Shown here: positions 1 to 5,658 of the stretch, piece after piece
How positions within the stretch are numbered: position 1 is the first letter of the stretch
How the letters are laid out: every line of letters begins with the position of its first letter
NCBI GenBank assembly: GCA_031257725.1
Contig: JAIROD010000068.1
Location: 1-9,269, forward strand
From: Planctomycetaceae bacterium
Lineage (GTDB): Bacteria; Planctomycetota; Planctomycetia; Pirellulales; Thermoguttaceae
Direction of reading: 5' to 3'
Length of the DNA stretch: 9,269 nucleotides
Made by a program: the position numbers and the translations under genes
The notes under the pieces: generated by a model
Told to the model about the DNA's origin: nothing
Database searches by the model: none
The model's input: only the letters and a program-made list of their open reading frames with translations

Positions 1-14
1 AATGGAAATGACCT

Positions 15-42
15 GGTAGGCAACCTTTCGCCGAAAGGTTGC
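15..42. repeat. REP-like hairpin containing the GGTAGGCAACC core
   Basis: GCAACCTTTC (20-29) and GAAAGGTTGC (33-42) form a perfect 10-bp stem with a 3-nt loop. The left side overlaps the 11-mer GGTAGGCAACC (15-25). The same 11-mer recurs as its reverse complement GGTTGCCTACC at 144-154, 1817-1827 and 5603-5613. A 25-nt stretch starting at 15 matches the reverse complement of the 5589-5613 element exactly. There is no U-tract after the stem, so a dispersed repeat is likelier than a terminator. Confidence 0.8.
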
Positions 43-106
43 GCCGGTTGGTTTATTATTTGAGTTGTATGCTGTTGGTTTTTAATTTTTATCCGTAAAC
101 AGGGAC

Positions 107-184
107 AAGTCGGCGAGTACGCCGACCGACCTTTGCGGCAAGCGGTTGCCTACCATCGAATGACTAATCTACTAAATAATTACG
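107..184. repeat. Dispersed intergenic repeat, copy A
   Basis: The right half, 138-184, matches 1811-1857 at 43 of 47 positions by direct alignment. The left half aligns more loosely with 1775-1810: both copies have a GTCGGC...CGCCG hairpin, here GTCGGCG/CGCCGAC at 109-115 and 120-126 with an AGTA loop. It contains the core GGTTGCCTACC (144-154) and ends in ACTAAATAATTACG. This is a non-coding element seen twice, on either side of the SorC-type gene. Confidence 0.8.
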
Positions 185-253
185 GCGGAAACTTAACACT
201 AAAGGTAATTGCTAATTTTTTTTCCCCCTGTCTATTCCGTTGAGATTTCTTTT

Positions 254-262
254 TGTTATAAT
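254..262 (+). promoter_or_regulatory. Extended -10 promoter of the SorC-type gene
   Basis: TG-T-TATAAT at 254-262 is a perfect extended -10 with a consensus TATAAT hexamer at 257-262. No good -35 lies 16-18 nt upstream (around 233-239), as is common for extended -10 promoters. Transcription would begin near 268-270, leaving a leader of about 48 nt before the ATG at 318. This also argues against translation from the upstream in-frame TTG at 240, which would lie before the transcript start. Confidence 0.6.
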
Positions 263-317
263 CTCCACACAGTTGTTGCAATTGTTTTGGAACTGCATTT
301 TCAGGATTAAAAATTCA

Positions 318-1487
318 ATGAGAAAAAAGAAGGTTAAAACAAAAGCGGTGCGGTGGCACGCATCGCAGGAATCTGACGAACTTATTTTCGCCGTTTGTGA
401 TCGTTATTTTTTTCAGTTGGGCAAGTCCGCGCAAACTTCAGAAGGTGAAGAACGTCAGCGCGGTGCCGCTGCTTCGGTCGCCGAATGGATTCAAACAGAA
501 AAAAACCGAGCCGATATCACCAGAGAAAAAATCTATCCCCTTTTCTGGGAAGCATGTCAACGCGGTTTTCTCCTATTACAGGCTCCAACAGAACGGAACC
601 TGAAAAAACATCTGGAAGAATTTTATGCTTTAGAAAATTATCCGGGTGAAATTACGGTGGTCAATGTTCGCGGCGATTCGGCAGCTCAGCATGTTACGTC
701 AACCGCCGCCGATTTGATTATTGGTTTGATTGACCGAGTTTGGAAGGAGAAAAAAGCAAAATATCCGAATGATCCCGCAGCGCAAGCGGTTCATCTCGGA
801 ATGGGTGCCGGTTACGCCGCCATGCTGGTTGCCAAACGTCTCGCAACAAAAATCCACGCCGGTGAAGAGGTTCCGCAACTCGTCCTTCACGCCATCTCGT
901 CCGGCGGTTTCCTGCCCAATGAACCGCACAAAGCTCCTTCAACTTACTTTACTTATTTTGATCCGTCATTGACGAATATCAAATATGTTGCTCTTTTTTC
1001 GGCAACCGTTGTTGATCACGACGATTACGAAAACTTAAAAACCAATCCCGGTATCCGGTTTTCGTTTGAGCAAAAAGACGAAATTGATATTATAGTTACC
1101 TCTTTAGCGGCGGCGGATCATGAACACGGTCTTCTGGTTCAGTATCTGACACATTTAGTGGATCAGAAACTCTTACCGCCTAATCTGTTGGAAGGGATGC
1201 GGAATGCCGGTTGGGTGGGCGATGTCCAGTTCCGGCCTTATTCTATTGATGGTCCCTTAACCGATATTTCTCCGGTTCGGGCGGTTACTTTATTTGAGCT
1301 GGACGAGTTGGTTGAATTGGCGAAAGATCCGCATAACGGTAAATATGTTGTTCTTGTTGCCGGTCCGTGCGGAGAATGCGGCGCAACCAAAAAACACGCC
1401 CTCAAACCGCTCATCGCCAACGAAAAACTACGACTCTGGACTCATCTCGTTACAGACGCGAGAACCGCAAGAGAACTATTGGAATAA
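318..1487 (+). CDS. SorC/DeoR-type sugar-binding-domain transcriptional regulator
   Basis: This 389-aa protein carries the SorC-family effector-binding fold, which in characterised relatives binds phosphorylated sugars and controls carbohydrate operons. Visible landmarks are VNVRGD (115-120), VHLGMGAG (158-165), AISSGGF (192-198), DIIVTSLAA (257-265), WVGDVQFRPYSIDG (299-312), VVLVAGPCG (344-352) and LVTDARTARELL (377-388); these follow the usual SorC order through the C-terminal GDV...R.Y...G and AGG-K...VTD.ATA blocks. Residues ~51-90 (SVAEWIQTEK...ITREKIYPLFWEACQRGFLLL) could be a divergent winged helix, but the HTH is not obvious. A Cys pair, CGEC (351-354), sits where relatives usually have AGG. 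The ATG at 318 was chosen over the in-frame TTG at 240 because AGGA lies at 303-306 and an extended -10 lies between the two. It stands alone, with no sugar operon in view, so its target is unknown. Confidence 0.75.
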   Translation: MRKKKVKTKAVRWHASQESDELIFAVCDRYFFQLGKSAQTSEGEERQRGAAASVAEWIQTEKNRADITREKIYPLFWEACQRGFLLLQAPTERNLKKHLEEFYALENYPGEITVVNVRGDSAAQHVTSTAADLIIGLIDRVWKEKKAKYPNDPAAQAVHLGMGAGYAAMLVAKRLATKIHAGEEVPQLVLHAISSGGFLPNEPHKAPSTYFTYFDPSLTNIKYVALFSATVVDHDDYENLKTNPGIRFSFEQKDEIDIIVTSLAAADHEHGLLVQYLTHLVDQKLLPPNLLEGMRNAGWVGDVQFRPYSIDGPLTDISPVRAVTLFELDELVELAKDPHNGKYVVLVAGPCGECGATKKHALKPLIANEKLRLWTHLVTDARTARELLE

Positions 1488-1852
1488 TTGCAAATTACCG
1501 AAAAGTTTTAGGGGCGAATGGGACAAATAAATAAGTCTCTCCAATAATTCGTCTTTTAATATATTGTAGGGTATCTCCGATCATTCCATTTTTTATTTTC
1601 AACCTATTAATTAACAGTTAATATTAGACCTTTTCGCCGAAAGATTTTCCCATTTCCGTCCGCTCCCAGGAGTGGCGGCAGCGTCCTCGCTGCCGAAAAA
1701 GTTGAGTCGCCATCCTATTTCCGTTTTCCATCCGCACACAGGTTTTCGGGAGCGGGGACGCTCCCGCCACTGTTGAGTCGGCTATCGCCGTATTAGTCAA
1801 AAAACGCTCGGCGAGCGGTTGCCTACCAGCGAATGACCAATCTACTGAATAA
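1488..1852. other. Convergent non-coding gap
   Basis: This gap lies between two converging genes and has no plausible coding frame. It holds a short dyad, ATTAAC-A-GTTAAT (1610-1622), a degenerate relative of the CCTTTCGCCGAAAGG hairpin (TTTTCGCCGAAAG, 1631-1643), a pair of inverted hairpins (1671-1771) and the second copy of the dispersed repeat (1775-1857). No classical hairpin-plus-T-tract terminator is evident for either gene, so the repeat hairpins may do that job. Confidence 0.7.
1671..1771. repeat. BIME-like pair of inverted hairpins with compensatory changes
   Basis: The first unit, 1671-1699, contains CGGCAGCG-TCCT-CGCTGCCG (1676-1695). The second, 1743-1771, contains CGGGAGCG-GGGA-CGCTCCCG (1747-1766). 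The 29-nt units are reverse complements of each other except at three positions: one loop base and two stem bases. The two stem differences are partners in the same base pair, C-G in one and G-C in the other, so pairing is preserved. GTTGAGTCG follows or flanks each unit (1701-1709 and 1772-1780). This layout resembles paired REP elements. Confidence 0.8.
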
Positions 1853-1857
1853 TTACG
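1775..1857. repeat. Dispersed intergenic repeat, copy B
   Basis: This is the second copy of the element at 107-184: 43 of 47 identical over 1811-1857, with the left half sharing a CGGC-TATC-GCCG hairpin (1779-1790). It holds the GGTTGCCTACC core (1817-1827) and ends ACTGAATAATTACG. The last five bases overlap the 3' end of the SDR gene: its TAA stop (complement of 1853-1855) and part of its last sense codon lie inside the repeat. Confidence 0.8.
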
Positions 1858-2686
1858 TGTTTTTTAGGACACTTTCCAATTTTTTTGTACACCCCCAAAA
1901 TGAAAACGGTTCATAATGAAGGTACGGATAATAACCGAGATTGAGTTCGATTTTAGTTCCGGTTTTTTGCAAATATTCCTCAACCAACCGCCGAATCGAA
2001 ATCGGTTTGCCGCTGCAATTATTGATAATACCTTGCACCTTATTTTGTAATGAAATTTTGACAATATTTTCCGCAACCGTTTCTACCGGTAAATAATCAC
2101 GGAGTTGTTCGCCGCCGCTCATATTGAAAATGTTATCGCCGCGTTCTGTTGCCGATTTTAATTGTTCCAGAATTGAATTTTTGTCTTGTCCTTCGCCGTA
2201 CAGATAAAATAATCGAATCCATTTGAAATCAAACGGAATTTTTTTTTGCAACTGTTCCAAAAAAATCCGCAACGTATTTTTGGCAACTCCGTAAATTGTG
2301 TTCGGTTTGACCGGTAACTCTTCCGACAAGCAACCCTCTTGCAATCCGTACTCAAAACATGTTCCTATTACGTTAATATTTTGCGTTCCCGATTCCGCCA
2401 TTTGTTTCAAAAAACGGTAACTTGTCCATAAATTACGTTCAAGATGGAACAATTCGTTATAATTCGGCAACCCTTGCCATGCCAAATGAATCACCGTTTC
2501 CGGTTTTCCGAATAACTCGTAAAAATCATTCCGTTCCGTATTCAAATCACACAGAATAGATGTTGCGTTATTAAACGGCAGTTCTGTTTTCATTGAAGTT
2601 GCAACAACATCATATCCCTTCCGTAACAATTGACCGACAACATAACGACCGATAAATCCGCTTGATCCGGTAACAAGTATTTTCAT
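1853..2686 (-). CDS. Extended SDR: NAD(P)-dependent sugar-nucleotide epimerase/dehydratase/reductase
   Basis: This 277-aa cytoplasmic enzyme has the N-terminal Rossmann motif TGSSGFIG (6-13), HLAWQGLPNY (67-76), an active-site strand INVIGTCFEYG (104-114) and the catalytic YGVAK (Tyr132, Lys136), as in extended short-chain dehydrogenases. WIRLFYLYG (156-164) and MSGGEQLRDYLPV (189-201) match the substrate-side motifs of enzymes acting on nucleotide-linked deoxysugars. By remembered similarity the nearest types are dTDP-4-keto-6-deoxysugar reductases, such as 6-deoxytalose dehydrogenases, so a role in surface-glycan precursor synthesis is likely; the exact substrate is not deducible. At 277 aa it is slightly short for the group (around 300). 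The ATG start lies 15 nt after the preceding gene's stop with no clear Shine-Dalgarno, which suggests co-transcription. Its stop codon is provided by an intergenic repeat copy, so the C-terminus may be trimmed relative to relatives. Confidence 0.85.
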   Translation of the reverse strand: MKILVTGSSGFIGRYVVGQLLRKGYDVVATSMKTELPFNNATSILCDLNTERNDFYELFGKPETVIHLAWQGLPNYNELFHLERNLWTSYRFLKQMAESGTQNINVIGTCFEYGLQEGCLSEELPVKPNTIYGVAKNTLRIFLEQLQKKIPFDFKWIRLFYLYGEGQDKNSILEQLKSATERGDNIFNMSGGEQLRDYLPVETVAENIVKISLQNKVQGIINNCSGKPISIRRLVEEYLQKTGTKIELNLGYYPYLHYEPFSFWGCTKKLESVLKNT

Positions 2687-2701
2687 TTTTTTGTTTTATG
2701 A

Positions 2702-3178
2702 TTAACTGATAATCAGCGATGATAATTGTTTCTGAACTTCTTCGAGTCGTTTTCTGTCGGGCATTGCAACAGGAATTTCATACGTTGTATTTTCTTTAAT
2801 TGCGTAAACAATTAGTTTTTTTTGTCCGTTTTCGTTTTCCTCTTCACGTTCATACCGGAACTGACGCCGCCGAATTAAGAGCAACGCCAGAACATAACGC
2901 ATATCCGCATTTTCCGGTTGTAATGACAATTGTTCAAACAAATTCAACAAAACATCATTGGGAGCAATTTGAATTTTTTTATCATTATTGTCGGGAACCC
3001 GTGTTTTCCACCAACCCAGAAATTCCGAAGGCGGTCCCGTCCAGTTTTCAACAGCAATATCCAAACGTTTCACGCCGTTTTTTTCCTCAATCAGTACGGA
3101 AAAAAAGACCTCGCCCGGTTGAAGTTCCCGGTGTGTTACACTACAAATTCGTGAAGGACGCGGAATTTCCAATGTCAA
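2702..3178 (-). CDS. Conserved hypothetical protein with GPP...GWW motif
   Basis: This 158-aa soluble protein has no signal peptide or membrane segment. The N-terminal part reads as a compact beta-rich module: RPSRICSVTHRELQPGEVFF (7-26), then WTGPPSEFLGWWKTRVP (46-62). A helical segment follows, DVLLNLFEQL (74-83) and MRYVLALLLIRRRQFRYE (93-110), then a basic C-terminal helix. From memory this arrangement (C-x2-T-x2-L-x-PGE-x-F, GPP...GWW, LALLL-RRR) is a conserved planctomycete family of unknown function; I cannot name it. The start is TTG at 3178: a stop (3197-3199) closes the frame upstream, no in-frame ATG comes before residue 93, and no Shine-Dalgarno is visible. Codon 3 is another TTG. 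It sits 47 nt after the parvulin gene and 15 nt before the SDR gene, so it is probably in their operon. Confidence 0.8.
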   Translation of the reverse strand: MTLEIPRPSRICSVTHRELQPGEVFFSVLIEEKNGVKRLDIAVENWTGPPSEFLGWWKTRVPDNNDKKIQIAPNDVLLNLFEQLSLQPENADMRYVLALLLIRRRQFRYEREEENENGQKKLIVYAIKENTTYEIPVAMPDRKRLEEVQKQLSSLIIS

Positions 3179-3225
3179 AAAATGAAGATAAAAAAATTAA
3201 ACGACTTTGGGAATCGCTAAAAAAG

Positions 3226-5391
3226 TTACCGATTGAGATTGAAATCAATTTTTTCCCGTAAAACCCGTGTTGGATATCTTTTTTTCAACTCTGTAAAATA
3301 TTCCGATTGAAGTTTTTGGCGGCGTTCCATTTTAATCCGTTCCCGAATGGTTACCTGAGCTTCGATAAACGGCATGGTTTCCGCTTCTTCACGTTTCACC
3401 ACGCGAATAATATGAAAACCTTTATCGCCTTTGATAATCGGACTCATCTTATTGGGCGGTAACGAAAAAACGGCTTGTTCCAGTTCTACGGAAGTCAAAC
3501 TTCCTTTTTTAGTCCAGTCCCATAAACCGCCTTTGGATGCGGTAAAACCTTCCGAGTTGACTTTGGCAATTTCCTCAAAGGGATAACCGGCCATAACCTG
3601 ATTGCCCATCCATGCAATTTTATTTCGTGCGGCTTCCTCTGTCGGATGATTCGACAACGCAACAAATAATTCCAACCATTGCGCCTGCGCTTCCGATGTA
3701 AATTGATCTTTGTGATTGGTGTAATATTCCATCATCTCATCATGCGTACACTCGCCGGATGCTTCCTGCATATTGAACATAATCCATTGTTGCGCAATTT
3801 TACTGCGAATCCAAAGCATCCGCTCACGATCCAATGAACTGCCGAGTTTGTCCTTCAAATATTGTTTCAGTTCGATAGCGTCCCGAACTCCAAACTCCTT
3901 GATCAACATCGGAACTTCATGTTGATCAAATTCCTCGCCAAACTTTTTATTAAACATTTCCCGTTCTTCCTTACTTTTGGCAAGTAAATAATCGTTGAAC
4001 ACTAAGGCAACGGTAATTTGTTCCTGAAGAAAAGCGGGATATTGGTTTTCAACAAACATGTTCACGAAACTTTCTTTTTCCGTTTCTGAAATTTGTGATC
4101 GTTCTGCATCGGAAACCTGTTTGAGATTTTCACTAAGAACCTGAAAACCCGCACGGCGTAATTGCGGCAAAACGTCGCACATCAAAATAACCTGAGTTCC
4201 AACCCGCGCAACCGTTTCCGTACCATGACAAGGAACCTCTTCAATCATCACCGACGGGTCAATCTGAAATTGTGAACCAACTTTGGCTTGAGGAATCGAC
4301 AACGATGTTGCCTGTAGAGCCGGAAGGGAGTCGTTAAGCGGTAAATGCGGTGTTGGTTGCGGGGGCGGGGGGGGTGTTGGTTGTGATGGCGTTGGTGAAG
4401 ACGACGGTAAAACATCATAAACAGATCGAGCCGGAACCGTCGTAACCGGACCCCCCGCAGCCGGAGCCGTTGCAACCGGAGTTGTTTGAGCATTTAACGT
4501 TTGCAAAAAAGGATCGTTTCCGCTTCCTTGAATATCTTGAATATTTTGAACATTTTGAATAATAGGAGGAATCGGAGAATTTACCGGAGAAAACGGATCG
4601 GTTGGCGGTGTTGTTTGATGTGATATTGTTGATTGATGATGTATTATTTCCGGCGATGAAGGGATCGGAGAAGGAATAAACGTCAACGGCGTTTCATTCT
4701 TATCCGGTTTATCCGAAATTGTAGGCGGTTCACTCCATTGTTCCAACGATTCAATCGCGGCAGCCGGAACCGCACCGCGTCGCGAGGAGGCAAAACCGGC
4801 ATCTTCCGAGATTTCCGAAGTTTTAACCGTAGGCGGAATATTAACCGCTGGAAATATTCCGGAGTCCGTTGTCGGCAAATTCGGTGTTGTCGGTTCAATT
4901 TTCGGTAATTCTGCTTTCGGTAATTCAGTTTTGGGTAATTCAGTTTGGGGTGTCTCCATTTTCGGCGGTTCTTCCACTTTCCATGGTTCTACCTTTGGCG
5001 GCTCCGGTTTTAATGATTCCGGTTTTAACGGTTCCGTTCTTAGCGGTTCCGTTCTTAGCGGTTCGGGTTTTAACGGTTCCGGTCTTAACGGTTCGGGTCT
5101 TAACGGTTCGGGTTTGGGTAATGCGGGAGGAATCGGAGGCGGAGGAATGATGCCCGTTTCCAGTTTCACCGCCGGAGGTGAAAAGGACGGCGATTCGGAA
5201 GAGTTATTTTTGTGGGACAGGAACTTCGCAAGATGATCGTTTTCCGGTCGATTGGAATTGGATTCCAGAGAACCGGACGGAGCAACTCCCAAATGAGAGG
5301 CAACCTGCTGTACCAATTTCGGATTACTCACCACGAGACCAATTGTCCCGATAGAAGCGAAAAAAATTGCAAAATAAAGAAACTGTTTCAC
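3226..5391 (-). CDS. Membrane-anchored PpiC-type (parvulin) peptidyl-prolyl isomerase with long proline-rich tether
   Basis: This 721-aa protein is likely an envelope folding factor acting outside the cytoplasmic membrane. An N-terminal hydrophobic stretch (LYFAIFFASIGTIGLVVS, 5-22) is a signal anchor or signal peptide. Residues ~60-360 are low-complexity and Pro-rich, including tandem (K/R)PEPL and LPKTE pentapeptides (93-166), a VQN/IQD run (277-288) and PPPPP (340-344). Residues ~385-560 resemble the SurA/PrsA N-terminal chaperone domain (VARVGTQVILMCDVL, 394-408). The parvulin domain spans ~565-670, with SKGGLWDW (619-626), LPPNKMSPI (644-652) and GFHIIRV (658-664, His660). A charged helical tail follows. 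The start is GTG at 5391; an upstream stop (5401-5403) excludes a longer frame, and no Shine-Dalgarno is seen. Typical PpiC/SurA proteins are 300-450 aa, and the excess here is the proline-rich tether. Clients are unknown. Confidence 0.9.
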   Translation of the reverse strand: MKQFLYFAIFFASIGTIGLVVSNPKLVQQVASHLGVAPSGSLESNSNRPENDHLAKFLSHKNNSSESPSFSPPAVKLETGIIPPPPIPPALPKPEPLRPEPLRPEPLKPEPLRTEPLRTEPLKPESLKPEPPKVEPWKVEEPPKMETPQTELPKTELPKAELPKIEPTTPNLPTTDSGIFPAVNIPPTVKTSEISEDAGFASSRRGAVPAAAIESLEQWSEPPTISDKPDKNETPLTFIPSPIPSSPEIIHHQSTISHQTTPPTDPFSPVNSPIPPIIQNVQNIQDIQGSGNDPFLQTLNAQTTPVATAPAAGGPVTTVPARSVYDVLPSSSPTPSQPTPPPPPQPTPHLPLNDSLPALQATSLSIPQAKVGSQFQIDPSVMIEEVPCHGTETVARVGTQVILMCDVLPQLRRAGFQVLSENLKQVSDAERSQISETEKESFVNMFVENQYPAFLQEQITVALVFNDYLLAKSKEEREMFNKKFGEEFDQHEVPMLIKEFGVRDAIELKQYLKDKLGSSLDRERMLWIRSKIAQQWIMFNMQEASGECTHDEMMEYYTNHKDQFTSEAQAQWLELFVALSNHPTEEAARNKIAWMGNQVMAGYPFEEIAKVNSEGFTASKGGLWDWTKKGSLTSVELEQAVFSLPPNKMSPIIKGDKGFHIIRVVKREEAETMPFIEAQVTIRERIKMERRQKLQSEYFTELKKRYPTRVLREKIDFNLNR
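4361..4374. repeat. G5-C-G8 homopolymer tract inside the parvulin gene
   Basis: The + strand has GGGGG-C-GGGGGGGG, which encodes the PPPPP stretch (residues 340-344) on the minus strand. An 8-nt mononucleotide run within a coding sequence is prone to slippage. The frame is intact as written, and a one-base change would remove the chaperone and isomerase domains downstream. Confidence 0.8.
4528..4563. repeat. Short tandem 9-bp repeats in the parvulin gene
   Basis: Roughly four imperfect 9-bp units (TTGAATATC, TTGAATATT, TTGAACATT, TTGAATAAT) encode the IQ/VQ-rich run of residues 277-288 within the disordered tether. This is in-frame expansion of a low-complexity linker. Confidence 0.75.
4894..5115. 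repeat. Tandem 15-bp coding repeats (PEPLR/K and LPKTE pentapeptides)
   Basis: About fourteen pentapeptide units fill residues 93-166 of the parvulin-like protein: first PEPL(R/K) with R/T/K variation, then PEPPK, VEPWK and ETPQT, then TELPK/AELPK/IEP. At DNA level the units are 15 bp built on the + strand motif CGGTTC(C/G)GGTCTTAA. Near-identical neighbours such as RPEPL-RPEPL and RTEPL-RTEPL suggest recent duplication. Copy number is likely to vary between strains. Confidence 0.85.
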
Positions 5392-5410
5392 GGAAGTATA
5401 TTACGATGGT

Positions 5411-5590
5411 TCATTTGTTCGTTAAATTTCCGGTTCCGGTATTCACCGCCTGTTTAACTTCGGAAAAAAGGCTTTCCGTATCATAAGGATTTTTAGCGGT
5501 TTGACGCAAGAGCAATTTGAGAATTTTATTAAGAATCTTTTGGGTTGTTTGTTTGATTGTTTCAAGAGGTAGGCGGCCGTAGGTGAACAC
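5411..5590 (-). CDS. Possible small ORF, 59 aa, start inside a repeat
   Basis: A minus-strand frame runs from a GTG (complement of 5588-5590) to a TGA (complement of 5411-5413), 19 nt before the parvulin GTG. The product is helical and basic, with landmarks LPLETIKQTTQKILNKILKL and then NPYDTESLFSEVKQAVNTG; codon choice looks like that of the neighbours. I recognise no family. An in-frame TAG lies just upstream within the repeat hairpin, so the repeat may have replaced the original 5' end, leaving a truncated gene, or the frame may be fortuitous. No Shine-Dalgarno is visible. Its position between two co-oriented genes with short downstream spacing is the main argument in favour. Confidence 0.3.
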   Translation of the reverse strand: MFTYGRLPLETIKQTTQKILNKILKLLLRQTAKNPYDTESLFSEVKQAVNTGTGNLTNK

Positions 5591-5613
5591 CTTTCGGCGA
5601 AAGGTTGCCTACC
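5568..5613. repeat. REP-like cruciform repeat with GGTTGCCTACC core
   Basis: The outer arms GGTAGGC (5568-5574) and GCCTACC (5607-5613) enclose an inner stem ACCTTTC-GGC-GAAAGGT (5589-5605). Read on the minus strand, 25 nt from 5613 down to 5589 are identical to 15-39. It lies about 45 nt after the sigma-factor stop and could stop or attenuate transcription into the parvulin operon or stabilise the upstream message, though it lacks a T-tract. Confidence 0.75.
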
Positions 5614-5658
5614 TTCCTCGACGGAATAGTTTAGGAAACGGATTATTTTGTCAATTCC

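Larger units (their letters stand above)
1..317. other. Non-coding leader region with hairpin repeats and a promoter
   Basis: No convincing coding frame is visible before the start at 318. The segment holds a repeat hairpin near its left edge, a second hairpin at 109-126, one copy of the dispersed repeat ending at 184, and a promoter-like extended -10 at 254-262. What lies further left is outside the window. Confidence 0.7.
5392..5658. other. Gap between sigma-factor gene and parvulin gene
   Basis: This 267-nt stretch contains a repeat hairpin (5568-5613) next to the sigma-factor stop and one possible short minus-strand frame (5411-5590), listed separately. If the small ORF is not real, the region is a leader of about 200 nt for the parvulin gene. 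No strong promoter was recognised. Confidence 0.6.

Noticed and set aside
240..317. TTG at 240 as the start of the SorC-type gene
   Set aside because: It precedes the extended -10 at 254-262, has no ribosome site, and encodes a hydrophobic stretch foreign to the family. The ATG at 318 has AGGA upstream.
2800..3261. 153-codon plus-strand frame opposite the conserved hypothetical gene
   Set aside because: It runs antisense to a minus-strand gene with a convincing conserved protein pattern, and its own translation shows no domain logic.
4869..5236. Plus-strand Gly/Ser/Asn- or Val/Leu-repeat frames opposite the proline-rich region
   Set aside because: The repeats arise from the complement of the tandem PEPL-coding DNA; the minus-strand frame continues into recognised domains.
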